Numbered from the stretch's first letter, positions 1 to 8,450 are shown. The stretch is DNA of 10,113 bases from CAYJRR01 sp964372275 [NCBI: uncultured bacterium] (GCA_964372275.1 CAYJRR010000155.1:1-10113); one strand, 5' to 3'. Numbers and translations are program-made. The notes: generated from the letters alone by a model not told the origin.

Positions 1-2
1 AC

Positions 3-281
3 GAAGGGGTGGTGGTCCACGCGCGGCGCTCGTGGAAGAAGGTGGAGCGCCCGTTTGCCCAGGCGTTCGTCCGTGCCGGCGGCCGGTTGCTGATGATCAC
101 CTACATGGCGCCGCCCGGCAGCTTCGACCGCTACGCCGCCGACGTCTCGACCGCGCTCGACCGCTTCGCGATCCTGCTGCCGCCGGATCCGCCGAGCTGG
201 GGACTCGTCTTGCCAAACGACCTGCCGACCCGCCACGAGTCCGTCGAGGGACCGTTCCCCGTCTCCACCCCTTCGCCGTGA
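3..281 (+). CDS. C-terminal end of an unidentified protein (5' truncated by window edge)
   Basis: The reading frame is open from the window edge and ends at TGA 279-281. About 92 residues are visible. A GTG at 9 is in frame, but the frame continues upstream of it and no ribosome binding site can be judged, so this is probably the tail of a longer gene. The visible part holds a hydrophobic strand-like stretch (GGRLLMITYMAP) followed by FDRYAADVSTALDRFAIL and a proline-rich end (LLPPDPPSW and onward). The 'readable strand, then F..Y...V...L..F' arrangement recalls the last strand and helix of PsbP/DcrB-like secreted domains. That resemblance is weak and I do not assign a function. The gene converges on pal with a 9 nt gap. 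Confidence 0.6.
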   Translation, partial: EGVVVHARRSWKKVERPFAQAFVRAGGRLLMITYMAPPGSFDRYAADVSTALDRFAILLPPDPPSWGLVLPNDLPTRHESVEGPFPVSTPSP

Positions 282-290
282 GCGCGTACG

Positions 291-845
291 CTATCGCGCG
301 ACGGACCGGGCGCTCGACGACGAGACCTTGCCGGCCCCGGCCGTGACTTCGAGCTCCACGCGCCGGTTCTTCGCCCACGTCTCCTCGTCGTGACCGGGGA
401 CCGCCGGCTTCTCCTCGCCGAAGGAGACGACCTCGAGGCGCGAGGCCGGGATCCCCATCGAGACCAGGAAGGAGCGCACCGCCATGGCGCGGCGCTCGCC
501 GAGGGCGAGGTTGTAGTCGGTCTCGCCGCGCTCGTCGGCGTGGCCTTCGACCCGAACCGTCACGTCCGGGTTGTCGATCAGCACGCTCGAGTTCCCGCGC
601 AGTCCAGCCTTGGCGTCGTCGGTGAGGAGGTACGAATCGGTGTCGAAGTAGATCGTCGCCAGCGACACGGTCTCCTTCGGATCGGGCAGTCCGTTGCGGA
701 TCTCCTCGGCGGGCCGGCCGGTGGCGACTTCGGTCGTCGAGGCCTCGGGAGCGGCCGGGGCGTTCGTCGCCGCCGGCTTGGTTTTGCGGCAGGCGGCGAC
801 CGTGGCCAGTGCGGCGATGGCGAGTACGACCCCAAATTGCCTCAT
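291..845 (-). CDS. pal: Peptidoglycan-associated lipoprotein Pal (OmpA-family)
   Basis: Pal is an outer-membrane lipoprotein that binds peptidoglycan and works with the Tol proteins in envelope constriction and outer-membrane integrity. The 184-residue product has a signal peptide ending in a lipobox (TVAAC, lipidated Cys19), an Ala/Pro-rich linker to about residue 45, and a C-terminal OmpA domain at roughly 62-168. The domain carries the Pal hallmarks: IYFDTDS, VEGHADERGE (99-108, diaminopimelate-binding loop), YNLALGERRA, VVSFGEEKPAVPGHDE and KNRRVELEV. Length is usual for the family, with a short Ser-rich tail of about 16 residues beyond the domain. Two start codons are adjacent (GTG 848-846, ATG 845-843). 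GGAGG lies 7 nt before the ATG and only 4 nt before the GTG, so I chose the ATG. No tolB, tolQRA or cpoB gene flanks it in this window, so it seems to be transcribed alone. Confidence 0.95.
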   Translation of the reverse strand: MRQFGVVLAIAALATVAACRKTKPAATNAPAAPEASTTEVATGRPAEEIRNGLPDPKETVSLATIYFDTDSYLLTDDAKAGLRGNSSVLIDNPDVTVRVEGHADERGETDYNLALGERRAMAVRSFLVSMGIPASRLEVVSFGEEKPAVPGHDEETWAKNRRVELEVTAGAGKVSSSSARSVAR

Positions 846-889
846 CACAAAGCCTCCAGGTGGGCGGTTTCGAAGGACTTTTCTTTTTC

Positions 890-919
890 AGCCTAGGCCC
901 TACCGGCCCCGGCCGTCAA
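890..919 (-). promoter_or_regulatory. Possible sigma-70-type promoter for pal
   Basis: On the minus strand TTGACG (914-919) matches the -35 consensus at 5 of 6 positions. It is followed after 18 nt by TAGGCT (890-895), which keeps the important T, A and final T of the -10 box but is otherwise poor. Transcription would start about 38 nt ahead of the pal ATG, in an A-rich stretch. The good -35 and the position fit a housekeeping promoter; the weak -10 keeps confidence low. Confidence 0.35.
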
Positions 920-974
920 GCGGATAAACCCCGGTCATCTCGACGCATTCCGCGCAATCGTCGCGTCCGCGAAA

Positions 975-1007
975 GGGACGGGCTCCGCGCGTCGCGCACG
1001 CCGTCCC
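975..1007. repeat. GC-rich inverted repeat, 7 bp arms
   Basis: GGGACGG (975-981) is perfectly complementary to CCGTCCC (1001-1007). The 19 nt between them contains a second small inverted repeat, GCGCG-T-CGCGC. It could form a two-part stem-loop in DNA or RNA. There is no T-run after it on the plus strand and only TTT after it on the minus strand, so it is not a clear intrinsic terminator. It lies about 130 nt upstream of the pal start and 195 nt upstream of the RCC1 gene. Its role is unknown. Confidence 0.35.
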
Positions 1008-1116
1008 ATCCGGTAGTCGGCGTTCGATTCGCCGCTACATGGCGAGAAGGCGTCCCAGAGCCGCCGCGACGGGGCGATCCCCTCGAATCTCCAGGGTCTC
1101 GAGGCGCGCGCGCAGG

Positions 1117-1132
1117 TGGCCCCGCGGTTGCT
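1117..1132 (+). promoter_or_regulatory. Candidate sigma-54 (-24/-12) promoter
   Basis: The segment TGGCCCCGCGGTTGCT fits the sigma-54 consensus TGGCACG-N4-TTGCW. The invariant GG (1118-1119) and GC (1130-1131) are separated by exactly 10 nt, and the TTGCT half is perfect. The two mismatches are A to C and G to C in the -24 half. Transcription would start near 1142-1144, about 60 nt before the RCC1 gene. A sigma-54 activator gene lies one gene downstream, which adds circumstantial support. GC-rich DNA can give chance matches, so this stays a candidate. Confidence 0.45.
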
Positions 1133-1145
1133 CTCCGTCGGTCGA

Positions 1146-1173
1146 TTGACAACGCGTGTGAATGAGCGATCAT
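1146..1173 (+). promoter_or_regulatory. Possible sigma-70-type promoter of the RCC1 lipoprotein gene
   Basis: A perfect -35 hexamer TTGACA lies at 1146-1151. A 16 nt spacer leads to GATCAT (1168-1173), which matches TATAAT at four of six positions. The -10 falls inside the palindrome at 1158-1177, so a protein bound to the palindrome would block this promoter. The -35 is strong and the -10 mediocre. Confidence 0.4.
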
Positions 1174-1177
1174 TCAC
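1158..1177. promoter_or_regulatory. Perfect palindrome, TetR-family-type operator candidate
   Basis: GTGAATGA (1158-1165) and TCATTCAC (1170-1177) are exact reverse complements around the 4 nt spacer GCGA. The core TGAATGA-N4-TCATTCA has the same arms and spacing as the consensus box of the TetR-family fatty-acid-degradation regulator FadR of Bacillus subtilis, though that box has TA in the middle of the spacer. It is AT-richer than its surroundings and overlaps the possible -10 box, the position expected for a repressor site. No TetR-family gene lies in the window, so a regulator would act from elsewhere. If transcribed, it could instead fold as a hairpin with a GNRA-type tetraloop. Confidence 0.55.
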
Positions 1178-1201
1178 GACCCGTTTTCGGAGGAGGGGAC
1201 G

Positions 1202-2446
1202 ATGCGTCGATCCAGGATTGCGGCGAGTCTCGTCGCGCTCGTCGTTTCGGGATGCAATCAGAACGGGATCGTCACCGCGGGGGACGCGGGCGGGGAAGGG
1301 ACCGGCCGGGAGCTTCCGCCGCTCGTCCCGGCCCAAGACGTCCCGATCCCGGATCCGGTTCCGACCTGGGTTCAGCTCGGCGCGGGGAACATCCACTCCT
1401 GCGCGCGCCGCTCCGACGGCGAGGTGCGATGTTGGGGTGGTAACGACCGCGGTCAGCTCGGACTCGGCACGAGCGGTTACGAGGCCGGCTCGACGACTCC
1501 GGTGCCGGTGCTCGATCTCGGCGCCTCGGAGCACGTTTCGGGTGGCGACGACCTCACCTGCGCGGTGCGCGCCGGCGGCGGCGTCTCGTGTTGGGGGAGC
1601 AACGATCTCGGACAGCTCGGCGCCGGGGACCCGGGTCCCGGCGAGCTCGCGACGCTCCCCGTTCCGGTCGTCGGGCTGGAGAACGTGGTCGCCATCGTCG
1701 CTGGCGCGAACAACCACGCCTGCGCGCTCGACACGCCGGGTCGGGTCCATTGCTGGGGCGGGAACGCGTCCGGTCAGCTCGGCAACGGTACGAACGAGAG
1801 CTCCAACGTCCCGACCGACGTCGTCGGGGTGAACGACGCCGTCGCCCTCGCCGCCGGCTACGCGCATTCGTGCGCGCTGCGGGCGGGGGGAACGGTCGTC
1901 TGCTGGGGCGTGAACTCGCTCGGCCGGCTCGGAAACGGGACGCTCGAAAACGCGAACGCGCCGACGACGGTGCTCGATCTCACCGACGCAGCGGCGATCG
2001 CGGTCGGCGCCACGCACAGCTGCGCCGTCCGCCAGAACGGTTCGGTCGTCTGCTGGGGGGAGAACGGCCACGGCGAGCTCGGCGACGGCACCTGGATGGG
2101 GTACACCACCTCGCCCGTCGCGTCGCTGATCACCGAGGGGGCCGTCGAGATCACCGCGGGCGTGAACCACAGCTGCGTCCTTCGTGAGGACGAGACGGTC
2201 GCCTGCTGGGGGCTGAACAACAGCGGCCAGCTCGGGATCGGGCTCACCAGTGTCTACTCCACCAACGTCCCCACGCCGGTGGTCGGCCTCGCCGGCGTGC
2301 GCCAGGTGGAGGCCGGCGACTACCACACCTGCGCGGTGACCGACGCCGGGGCGGTCTATTGCTGGGGAAGCAACTATCGCGGCCAACTCGGAAACGAGAA
2401 CCCGGCGGCGGCGTACTTCCCGGTGCAGGTCGCGGGACTGGAGTAG
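1202..2446 (+). CDS. Secreted RCC1-repeat beta-propeller lipoprotein
   Basis: The 414-residue product has a short signal peptide ending in the lipobox VVSGC, with Cys18 the likely lipidation site, then a low-complexity Gly/Pro linker to about residue 54. Seven RCC1-type repeats of about 50 residues follow and should form one closed seven-bladed propeller. Each repeat carries H-[ST]-C-A-x(4)-G-x-V-x-C-W-G-x-N-x(2)-G-Q-L-G or a close variant. The Cys pairs are 67/77, 120/130, 174/184, 224/234, 274/284, 325/335 and 377/387, always 10 apart, so a disulfide per blade is likely in the oxidising envelope. The start is well supported by GGAGGAGGGG just upstream of ATG. Such propellers mediate protein or carbohydrate contacts; the ligand is unknown. 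It is the first of five plus-strand genes, and the next begins 100 nt later. Confidence 0.9.
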   Translation: MRRSRIAASLVALVVSGCNQNGIVTAGDAGGEGTGRELPPLVPAQDVPIPDPVPTWVQLGAGNIHSCARRSDGEVRCWGGNDRGQLGLGTSGYEAGSTTPVPVLDLGASEHVSGGDDLTCAVRAGGGVSCWGSNDLGQLGAGDPGPGELATLPVPVVGLENVVAIVAGANNHACALDTPGRVHCWGGNASGQLGNGTNESSNVPTDVVGVNDAVALAAGYAHSCALRAGGTVVCWGVNSLGRLGNGTLENANAPTTVLDLTDAAAIAVGATHSCAVRQNGSVVCWGENGHGELGDGTWMGYTTSPVASLITEGAVEITAGVNHSCVLREDETVACWGLNNSGQLGIGLTSVYSTNVPTPVVGLAGVRQVEAGDYHTCAVTDAGAVYCWGSNYRGQLGNENPAAAYFPVQVAGLE

Positions 2447-2456
2447 GTGGAGGGAG

Positions 2457-2490
2457 CCGGAGTCGGGGCCGGCGCCGGAGTCGGAGTCGG
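2457..2490. repeat. Short GGAGTC repeats in the gap between the RCC1 and FHA-activator genes
   Basis: GGAGTC occurs three times (2459-2464, 2477-2482, 2483-2488), the last two in tandem, around a GGGCCGGCGCC core. This makes the 100 nt gap strongly purine-biased on the plus strand. No terminator hairpin followed by a T-run is visible, so read-through from the RCC1 gene into the activator gene is possible. Confidence 0.5.
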
Positions 2491-2546
2491 AAGGGATCGG
2501 GACGAGGGCGGTTCGAGTCCCACGCTCCCGGTGTAGGATCCCGACC

Positions 2547-4186
<1,640 letters not shown>

Positions 4187-4187
<1 letters not shown>

Positions 4188-6964
4188 TGCGGCGCCTCCT
4201 TCGGATCGGATGTCCGGCCACGGTGGCGTTCGCCGTCGCCTGCGCCATCCCCGAGCGCGACAACCCGAACGATCCGGCCAACAGCCCGCGGGCCGGGCTG
4301 GCCGTCTACGTCGGGACGGCGGGCGGTCCCAACATCGGCCGTCGCTCCGACGTCTTCGTCCTGGACGCGTCCGGTTCCCACGATCCCCTCGACCGGGGAC
4401 CGCTACGCTTCGAATGGGACGTCGACGGCGTCGACGACTTCGAAGAGACGGACCCGCCGACCTGCGCCTCCCCGGCGGAGACCGCGGCGCTGCCGTGCGT
4501 CACGACCTGCGGCCAGCCGCAGGTGCCGGGCGCCTGCCTGCGGGCGCGGCTCGTCGTCACCAGCGCCGATCTTCCGGCGCGCGTCGGAACGGTGGAGCGG
4601 GAGGTCCGGGTCCGGGCGGTGGAGGCGGGGGGCCGATTCTTCGACGACGCGTCGGTCTCGGCCTTCGTCCGCAACGAGGCGCCGGTCGTGGAGATGGGCG
4701 AAGACCTGTTCGTCCCCGATCTCACCGAGGAGACGGAGGTTCACCTTTCGGCGTGCGGCGGGCGCACCGGACCGTGCAGCTCGTTCGATCCCGACGGCGA
4801 TCCGGTCGTCTGGAGCTGGACGCGCCTCCGGGGGGATCCGGTGCTTCCGGCCGTCTCGACCGGCAGCGCCTACCTTTTCACCGCGCCGAGCCGGGAGCAG
4901 AGCATGCTCTTCGAGCTGCGCGCGAGCGACGGCCTCGCGGAGACCGTCGGCCTGGTGCGGGTGCACGTCGGCTCGCAGTTGTGGCTGACCACGATCGATC
5001 CGACGGTGGTGTGGCGACTGTACGGCGACTTCCGGTCGGCACGGACCTACTACCCGAACTACGTGGCCGGTACCTCCGGTGCGCCCGAGACCTCCCTTCC
5101 GGAGGGTGGGGTCGCGGTCGGGGAGGACGATCGCGTCTGGGTCGGGATCTCGTTCCTCGACACCGCCGGACTTCTCGTGCGCGGGGACGTGGAGCTTCTG
5201 GAGGCCGATCCGGCCGGTCTCTCCCCGGTCGACTCGTGGTCCCAGGCTGGCGCGTTCGTCCCGACGTCGATCGCCCCGTCCGGATCGGGGGCCTGCGCGG
5301 TGTTTCGAACCCACACCGATCCCGACGAAGGGGAGAGCTTCTCGCCCCCCAGCTTCTTCGCGCGACTGGTTCCGGGAAGCGGCGTCGCCTCCGGGCCGAC
5401 CTCGCTCGACCTCGGCGAAGAGCCGAAGTACGTGCTGCCGCGGCCGTCGGGTGAATGTTGGGCGGTGACCGGCGCGCTTCCGGAGGCTCCGGCGGGGGCT
5501 TCGGTCTATCGCCAATCGGGGACCGCGCTCACGCCGGTCGCGCTCGACGTGCTCGACGACGTCACCGCCTCCACGATGACTCCCGACGGCTCGCTCTGGA
5601 TCGCCGGACCCGACCCGAGCTGCGCCGGCGGCGCGGTGGAGCGCTACCCCGTCTCCGGCGGCGGCGAGCGCGTGGCGTGCCATCCGCGGAGCGTGGACGG
5701 GATCGCCGCGCACCCGGATGGCGGGGTCTGGATCCACGACGCCGAATCGCAGGAAGTGTGGCGCGTGACCGAGGACGGGGCGGCGACGCTGACCGACGCC
5801 CCCCTGGTCGGCCTGCCGGCGGACGGCTTCTTCCCGCGGGGCGAGCCGTCGTTCGTTTCCGACCCCGTCGCCCGCGACCTGTGGTCGATCGACGGATTCC
5901 AGGAGCGGATCGGCCGCTTCACGGCCGACGCCGACGGCTCGTTCCGGGACGTGGCGTTCGCCGAGTCCGAGCGCCTCCGGTTCGACTTCGGAGGGTTCGG
6001 AAGCTTTTCCACCGTGGCCATCGACCCGGGGAGGGGGCGCGCCATCGCCCCCGTGATCTCCCCGGGCTACGGCGGAACGGTCGTCCAGGTCCCGGCGCAT
6101 CTCCGGATAGCGGAGAGGGTGTTTATCAGCTCGCCCTTCGTCTCCGTCGCGCCGGAGCCGACACGTGGAGATGCCTGGGTCTCCGACAACGGCGCGACGC
6201 TGGGATCGCTCCGGCGCCTGACCCTCGCCGGGGAGGTGCAGGCGACGACGGCGCTCGGCGGTGCGGCGTTCCATTCGGCGGCACAATCCGACGGCGGCAC
6301 GTGGGTTGCGATCTCCACGCCGGATGGCGGTCGCCTCACCCGCGTGAGCCGCGATGGGGAGGTGCTGGCGAGCTGGTCCCCTCCGAGCGGCCTCCCCGTG
6401 ACCGGCGTCGCCGGTCGGGAGGAGGACGGGTTCCTGTGCGCGCTGGCCGAGAGCGAAGACTTCAGCAGCAGCGAGCTGATTCGCCTCGATCTCGACGATC
6501 CGCAGACGACCGTTCCCCAGCCGGGCGGAGCGGGCGGCAGGGCCGTCCGCGCGACCGCGGACGGGTGCTGGTTCGCGTTCATCGACGGGTCGATCTTTCA
6601 CTTCGACGGAACGACGCCCCAAGCGCTTCCGGGCGGTCCCTTCCCCAACGCGTTCTCGCTCGACGTCGACTTCGACGGGTCCGCCTGGTTCTTGAGCGAC
6701 GTCGGCATCCGCTCGGCACCGCCCGGCGGTCCGGCGGTCGCCCGCCTCCCGGAGTTCGTCGACGGAGATGGCGAACCGATCGCGGCGAACGCCATCAACC
6801 TCCAGCGGCGATGCATTCCCGGCAGCTGTTCGGCTGCGGATCCGTTGCACGTCTGGATCTGGAGCTCGACGAGCGTCTACCGCCTGGACGACGACGGAAA
6901 TACCCTCCAGGTCTACGACGTCCCGTTCATCGGGAACATCACCGGGCTCGAGATCCTCCCGTAG
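4187..6964 (+). CDS. Large secreted lipoprotein with PKD/Ig-like domains and a beta-propeller region
   Basis: The 925-residue product begins with a short basic and hydrophobic signal segment ending in AVAC (Cys19, probable lipidation) and then IPERDNPNDP, a segment style common after the lipid anchor in deltaproteobacterial lipoproteins. Residues about 38-145 resemble a PKD domain (VLDASGSHDP, LRFEWDVDG) with an inserted Cys-rich loop (C93, C104, C108, C117). Residues about 165-262 form a second Ig/PKD-like domain (SFDPDGDPVVWSWTRLRG, FELRASDGL). From about 264 to the end there are many strand motifs of the form [GD]xxW[VIF] followed by a polar turn (for example DDRVWVG, GSLWIAG, GGVWIHD, RDLWSID, GDAWVSD, GTWVAIS, HVWIWSS), indicating a large propeller region like streptogramin-lyase/NHL proteins; no catalytic function is assigned. 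The frame extends upstream to 4082, but ATG 4187 gives the signal peptide, has GGAG 4 nt upstream and is coupled to the preceding stop. Confidence 0.85.
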
Positions 6965-7001
6965 CCCTCGACGCGCAACGACGGCGTCCGACGAAGGGGG
7001 A

Positions 7002-7361
7002 ATGACCTTCGACGAGGCCCTGCAGGCGACCGGCGCGGCCGTCGTGGTCGCGAACCAACGCGGACTGATCACCTACGTCAATCCGACGTTCGAGACGTTG
7101 TTCGGATGGAGGTCCGGCGAGATCGTCGGACAGCCGATCGCGGTCTTGATGCCGGCCCGCTATCGCGACGCCCACCATCTGGGGTTTTCCCGGTACCTCT
7201 CGACCGGCGTGCCGACCCTCCTCGACCGGCCCTTGCGTCTGATGGCCGTCTCCAGGGAGGGCCGCGAGTTCGACACCGAACATCGGATCCTGGCCGAGCG
7301 CCGGGACGACGAGTGGGTCTTCCTGGCGCTCATCCGGCCGATCGACGGGAACGGGCGGTGA
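7002..7361 (+). CDS. Stand-alone PAS-domain sensor protein
   Basis: This is a small cytoplasmic protein of 119 residues consisting of almost nothing but one PAS domain. The hallmark PAS pattern is clear: residues 5-46 read as ALQATGAAVVVANQRGLITYVNPTF plus the ETLFGWRSGEIVGQPI segment, followed by LMPARYRDAHHLGFSRYLSTG, REGREFDTEHRI and a final strand WVFLALIRPI. The R[YD]RDAHH.GF..YL.TG segment is typical of PAS domains in bacterial sensor kinases. No output domain follows. AAGGGGG lies just ahead of the ATG with tight spacing. It starts 37 nt after the lipoprotein stop and its own stop overlaps the next gene's GTG (GTGA), so it is probably translationally coupled to the PAS/kinase-like protein and may act with it. 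The ligand is unknown, and there is no Cys or His clearly placed for heme or flavin. Confidence 0.88.
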   Translation: MTFDEALQATGAAVVVANQRGLITYVNPTFETLFGWRSGEIVGQPIAVLMPARYRDAHHLGFSRYLSTGVPTLLDRPLRLMAVSREGREFDTEHRILAERRDDEWVFLALIRPIDGNGR

Positions 7362-8437
7362 CCGATCCGCTCTCCGTTCTCGTCGACCAGCTTCGCGCAA
7401 CCCTTGCGAAGCTCGAGATATCGCTCTCCTACGTCGAGGACGGCATCGTTCTCACGGGGACGGACGGCCGCGTCGAGTGGTGCAATTCGTCGTTCGATCG
7501 ACTCGTCGGCCGGACGCACATCGAGATCGTCGGCAAGAGGCTGGTCGACCTGCTTCCGTTGAGGCGGCGCGGACGGGTGATTCCGGCGGCGGAGCACCCG
7601 GTGGCGAGGGCCCTCGGTCCGGGCGAGAAGGTTCGTGCGGAGTGCGAACTGGGGAGCGGAGACGGCGTCCACCCGGTGGAGATCACCGCCACGCGGGTCG
7701 GGTCGCCGTCCGGAGGAACGACGTCGCTGGTCGTGATCCGAAGCCGCGTCGAACGGCAGAGGTGGGTCGGAACGATCCGGTCGCTCGAGTCGCAGCTCGA
7801 GGCTGCCCGCGAGGAGAGCCAGGAGATCTGCGCGCTGATCGGCCGGCACGTCCAGGAGACGCTCGACCTGGCGATGCGCTCGGTCGACGGGACTCTCGAT
7901 ACGCGCATGCCCGAGGATCGTCGCCGCGCGCAGGACGCCCTGCGCGCGCTACGGACGCGGGTCGACGATCTCCTTCGCCTCGCCGACGTCGTTCGTCCCC
8001 CGCTCCGGCACGCCGACGTCGATCTCTCGGCGGTGAGCCGGGAGATCTCCGGGCATCTGGCACGGGAGGACCCCCAACGAAGGGCCGTCATTCTCGTTCC
8101 GGACGGATTGAGGGCGTCCGGCGATGCCTTCCGTCTGCGATTGGCGATGGAAACGCTCCTTCGCAGGGCCTGGAGCTCCACCCGGTCGCAGCGCCACACC
8201 CGGATCGAGGTCGGGCGCGCCGCGGTCGAAGACGAGATGGTCCTGTTCGTGCGGGACAACGGCCTCGGACTCGATCCGGCCTCCGACTCGCTGGCGTCGG
8301 TCCGGTGGATCGTCCGAAGGCACGGTGGTCGGATCTGGACCGATGCCGACGCCGGCGGGGGATCGACGGTGTACTTCTCGCTTCCGGAGCCGAGCGAATC
8401 GGCCGTTTCGGTCGACGCCGCCGGTCGCGACGCGTGA
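7358..8437 (+). CDS. PAS protein with degenerate histidine-kinase module (probable pseudokinase)
   Basis: The GTG start overlaps the preceding stop by 4 nt (GTGA). In the 359-residue product, a PAS domain spans about 15-130 (EDGIVLTGTDGRVEWCNSSF, GRTHIEIVGKRLVDLLP). A predicted coiled coil follows at 131-160, a helical dimerisation-like segment at about 155-215, and a GHKL-ATPase-like end at about 220-343. The end resembles phytochrome-type sensor kinases: VRDNGLGLDP (298-307, G1 box) and IVRRHGGRIWTDADAGGGSTVYFSLP (318-343). Key catalytic features look lost. In the family motif H-D-L-Q-E-P-L the His aligns with Arg163 (GRHVQETL, His164 one residue off), both N-box asparagines align with Thr266 and Arg270, and the ATP lid and second glycine box are missing between 308 and 318. 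It may signal by binding rather than phosphotransfer. No response regulator is adjacent. No transmembrane segment is visible. Confidence 0.85.
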   Translation: MTDPLSVLVDQLRATLAKLEISLSYVEDGIVLTGTDGRVEWCNSSFDRLVGRTHIEIVGKRLVDLLPLRRRGRVIPAAEHPVARALGPGEKVRAECELGSGDGVHPVEITATRVGSPSGGTTSLVVIRSRVERQRWVGTIRSLESQLEAAREESQEICALIGRHVQETLDLAMRSVDGTLDTRMPEDRRRAQDALRALRTRVDDLLRLADVVRPPLRHADVDLSAVSREISGHLAREDPQRRAVILVPDGLRASGDAFRLRLAMETLLRRAWSSTRSQRHTRIEVGRAAVEDEMVLFVRDNGLGLDPASDSLASVRWIVRRHGGRIWTDADAGGGSTVYFSLPEPSESAVSVDAAGRDA

Positions 8438-8450
8438 CGCCGGCCGTCAC
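8434..8450. other. Inverted repeat spanning both stop codons of a convergent gene pair
   Basis: GTGACG (8434-8439) and CGTCAC (8445-8450) pair perfectly around a 5 nt loop. The left arm contains the stop of the PAS/kinase-like gene and the right arm the stop of arfB. A hairpin at the 3' ends of both transcripts is possible, but there is no T-run on either strand, so this is not a clear intrinsic terminator. Part of the symmetry simply reflects two facing TGA stops. Confidence 0.3.

Larger units (their letters stand above)
846..1201. other. 356 nt divergent intergenic region between pal and the RCC1 lipoprotein gene
   Basis: No convincing gene is present. Open frames here on both strands are Arg/Pro-rich GC-driven shadows. 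The left end holds the pal ribosome binding site and possible promoter. The right end (1117-1201) holds the stacked control signals listed separately and a strong GGAGGAGGGG ribosome binding site for the gene at 1202. The middle (about 960-1105) is rich in short inverted repeats: 961-972 (TCGCG/CGCGA), 975-1007 (7 bp arms), 1018-1034 (CGGCG/CGCCG with 7 nt loop) and 1081-1104 (CCTCGA/TCGAGG). Confidence 0.7.

Noticed and set aside
282-290. Both convergent gene pairs (281/291 and 8437/8447) are separated by exactly 9 nt, which looked like a shared design.
   Set aside because: Two cases are too few, the spacer sequences differ, and neither has a recognisable common element.
2452-2530. tRNA-like remnant: GGGAGC at 2452-2457 pairs with GCTCCC at 2524-2529, and GGTTCGAGTCC just before it looks like a T-loop.
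   Set aside because: The T-stem does not pair (GGCGG against CCCAC has two mismatches), no D-stem or anticodon stem can be drawn, the expected T8 is absent and there is no CCA. It may be chance in a repeat-rich purine tract.
4210-5454. Overlapping plus-strand frames of 414 and 516 codons within the large lipoprotein gene (4210-5454 and 5455-7005).
   Set aside because: Arg/Gly-rich out-of-frame translations with no start signals or domains; the lipoprotein frame has a coherent signal peptide, PKD domains and propeller motifs.
4403-7072. 889-codon open frame on the minus strand opposite the large lipoprotein.
   Set aside because: It is long only because GC-rich third positions suppress stop codons on the complement; the Arg/Gly/Asp-rich protein has no fold signature.
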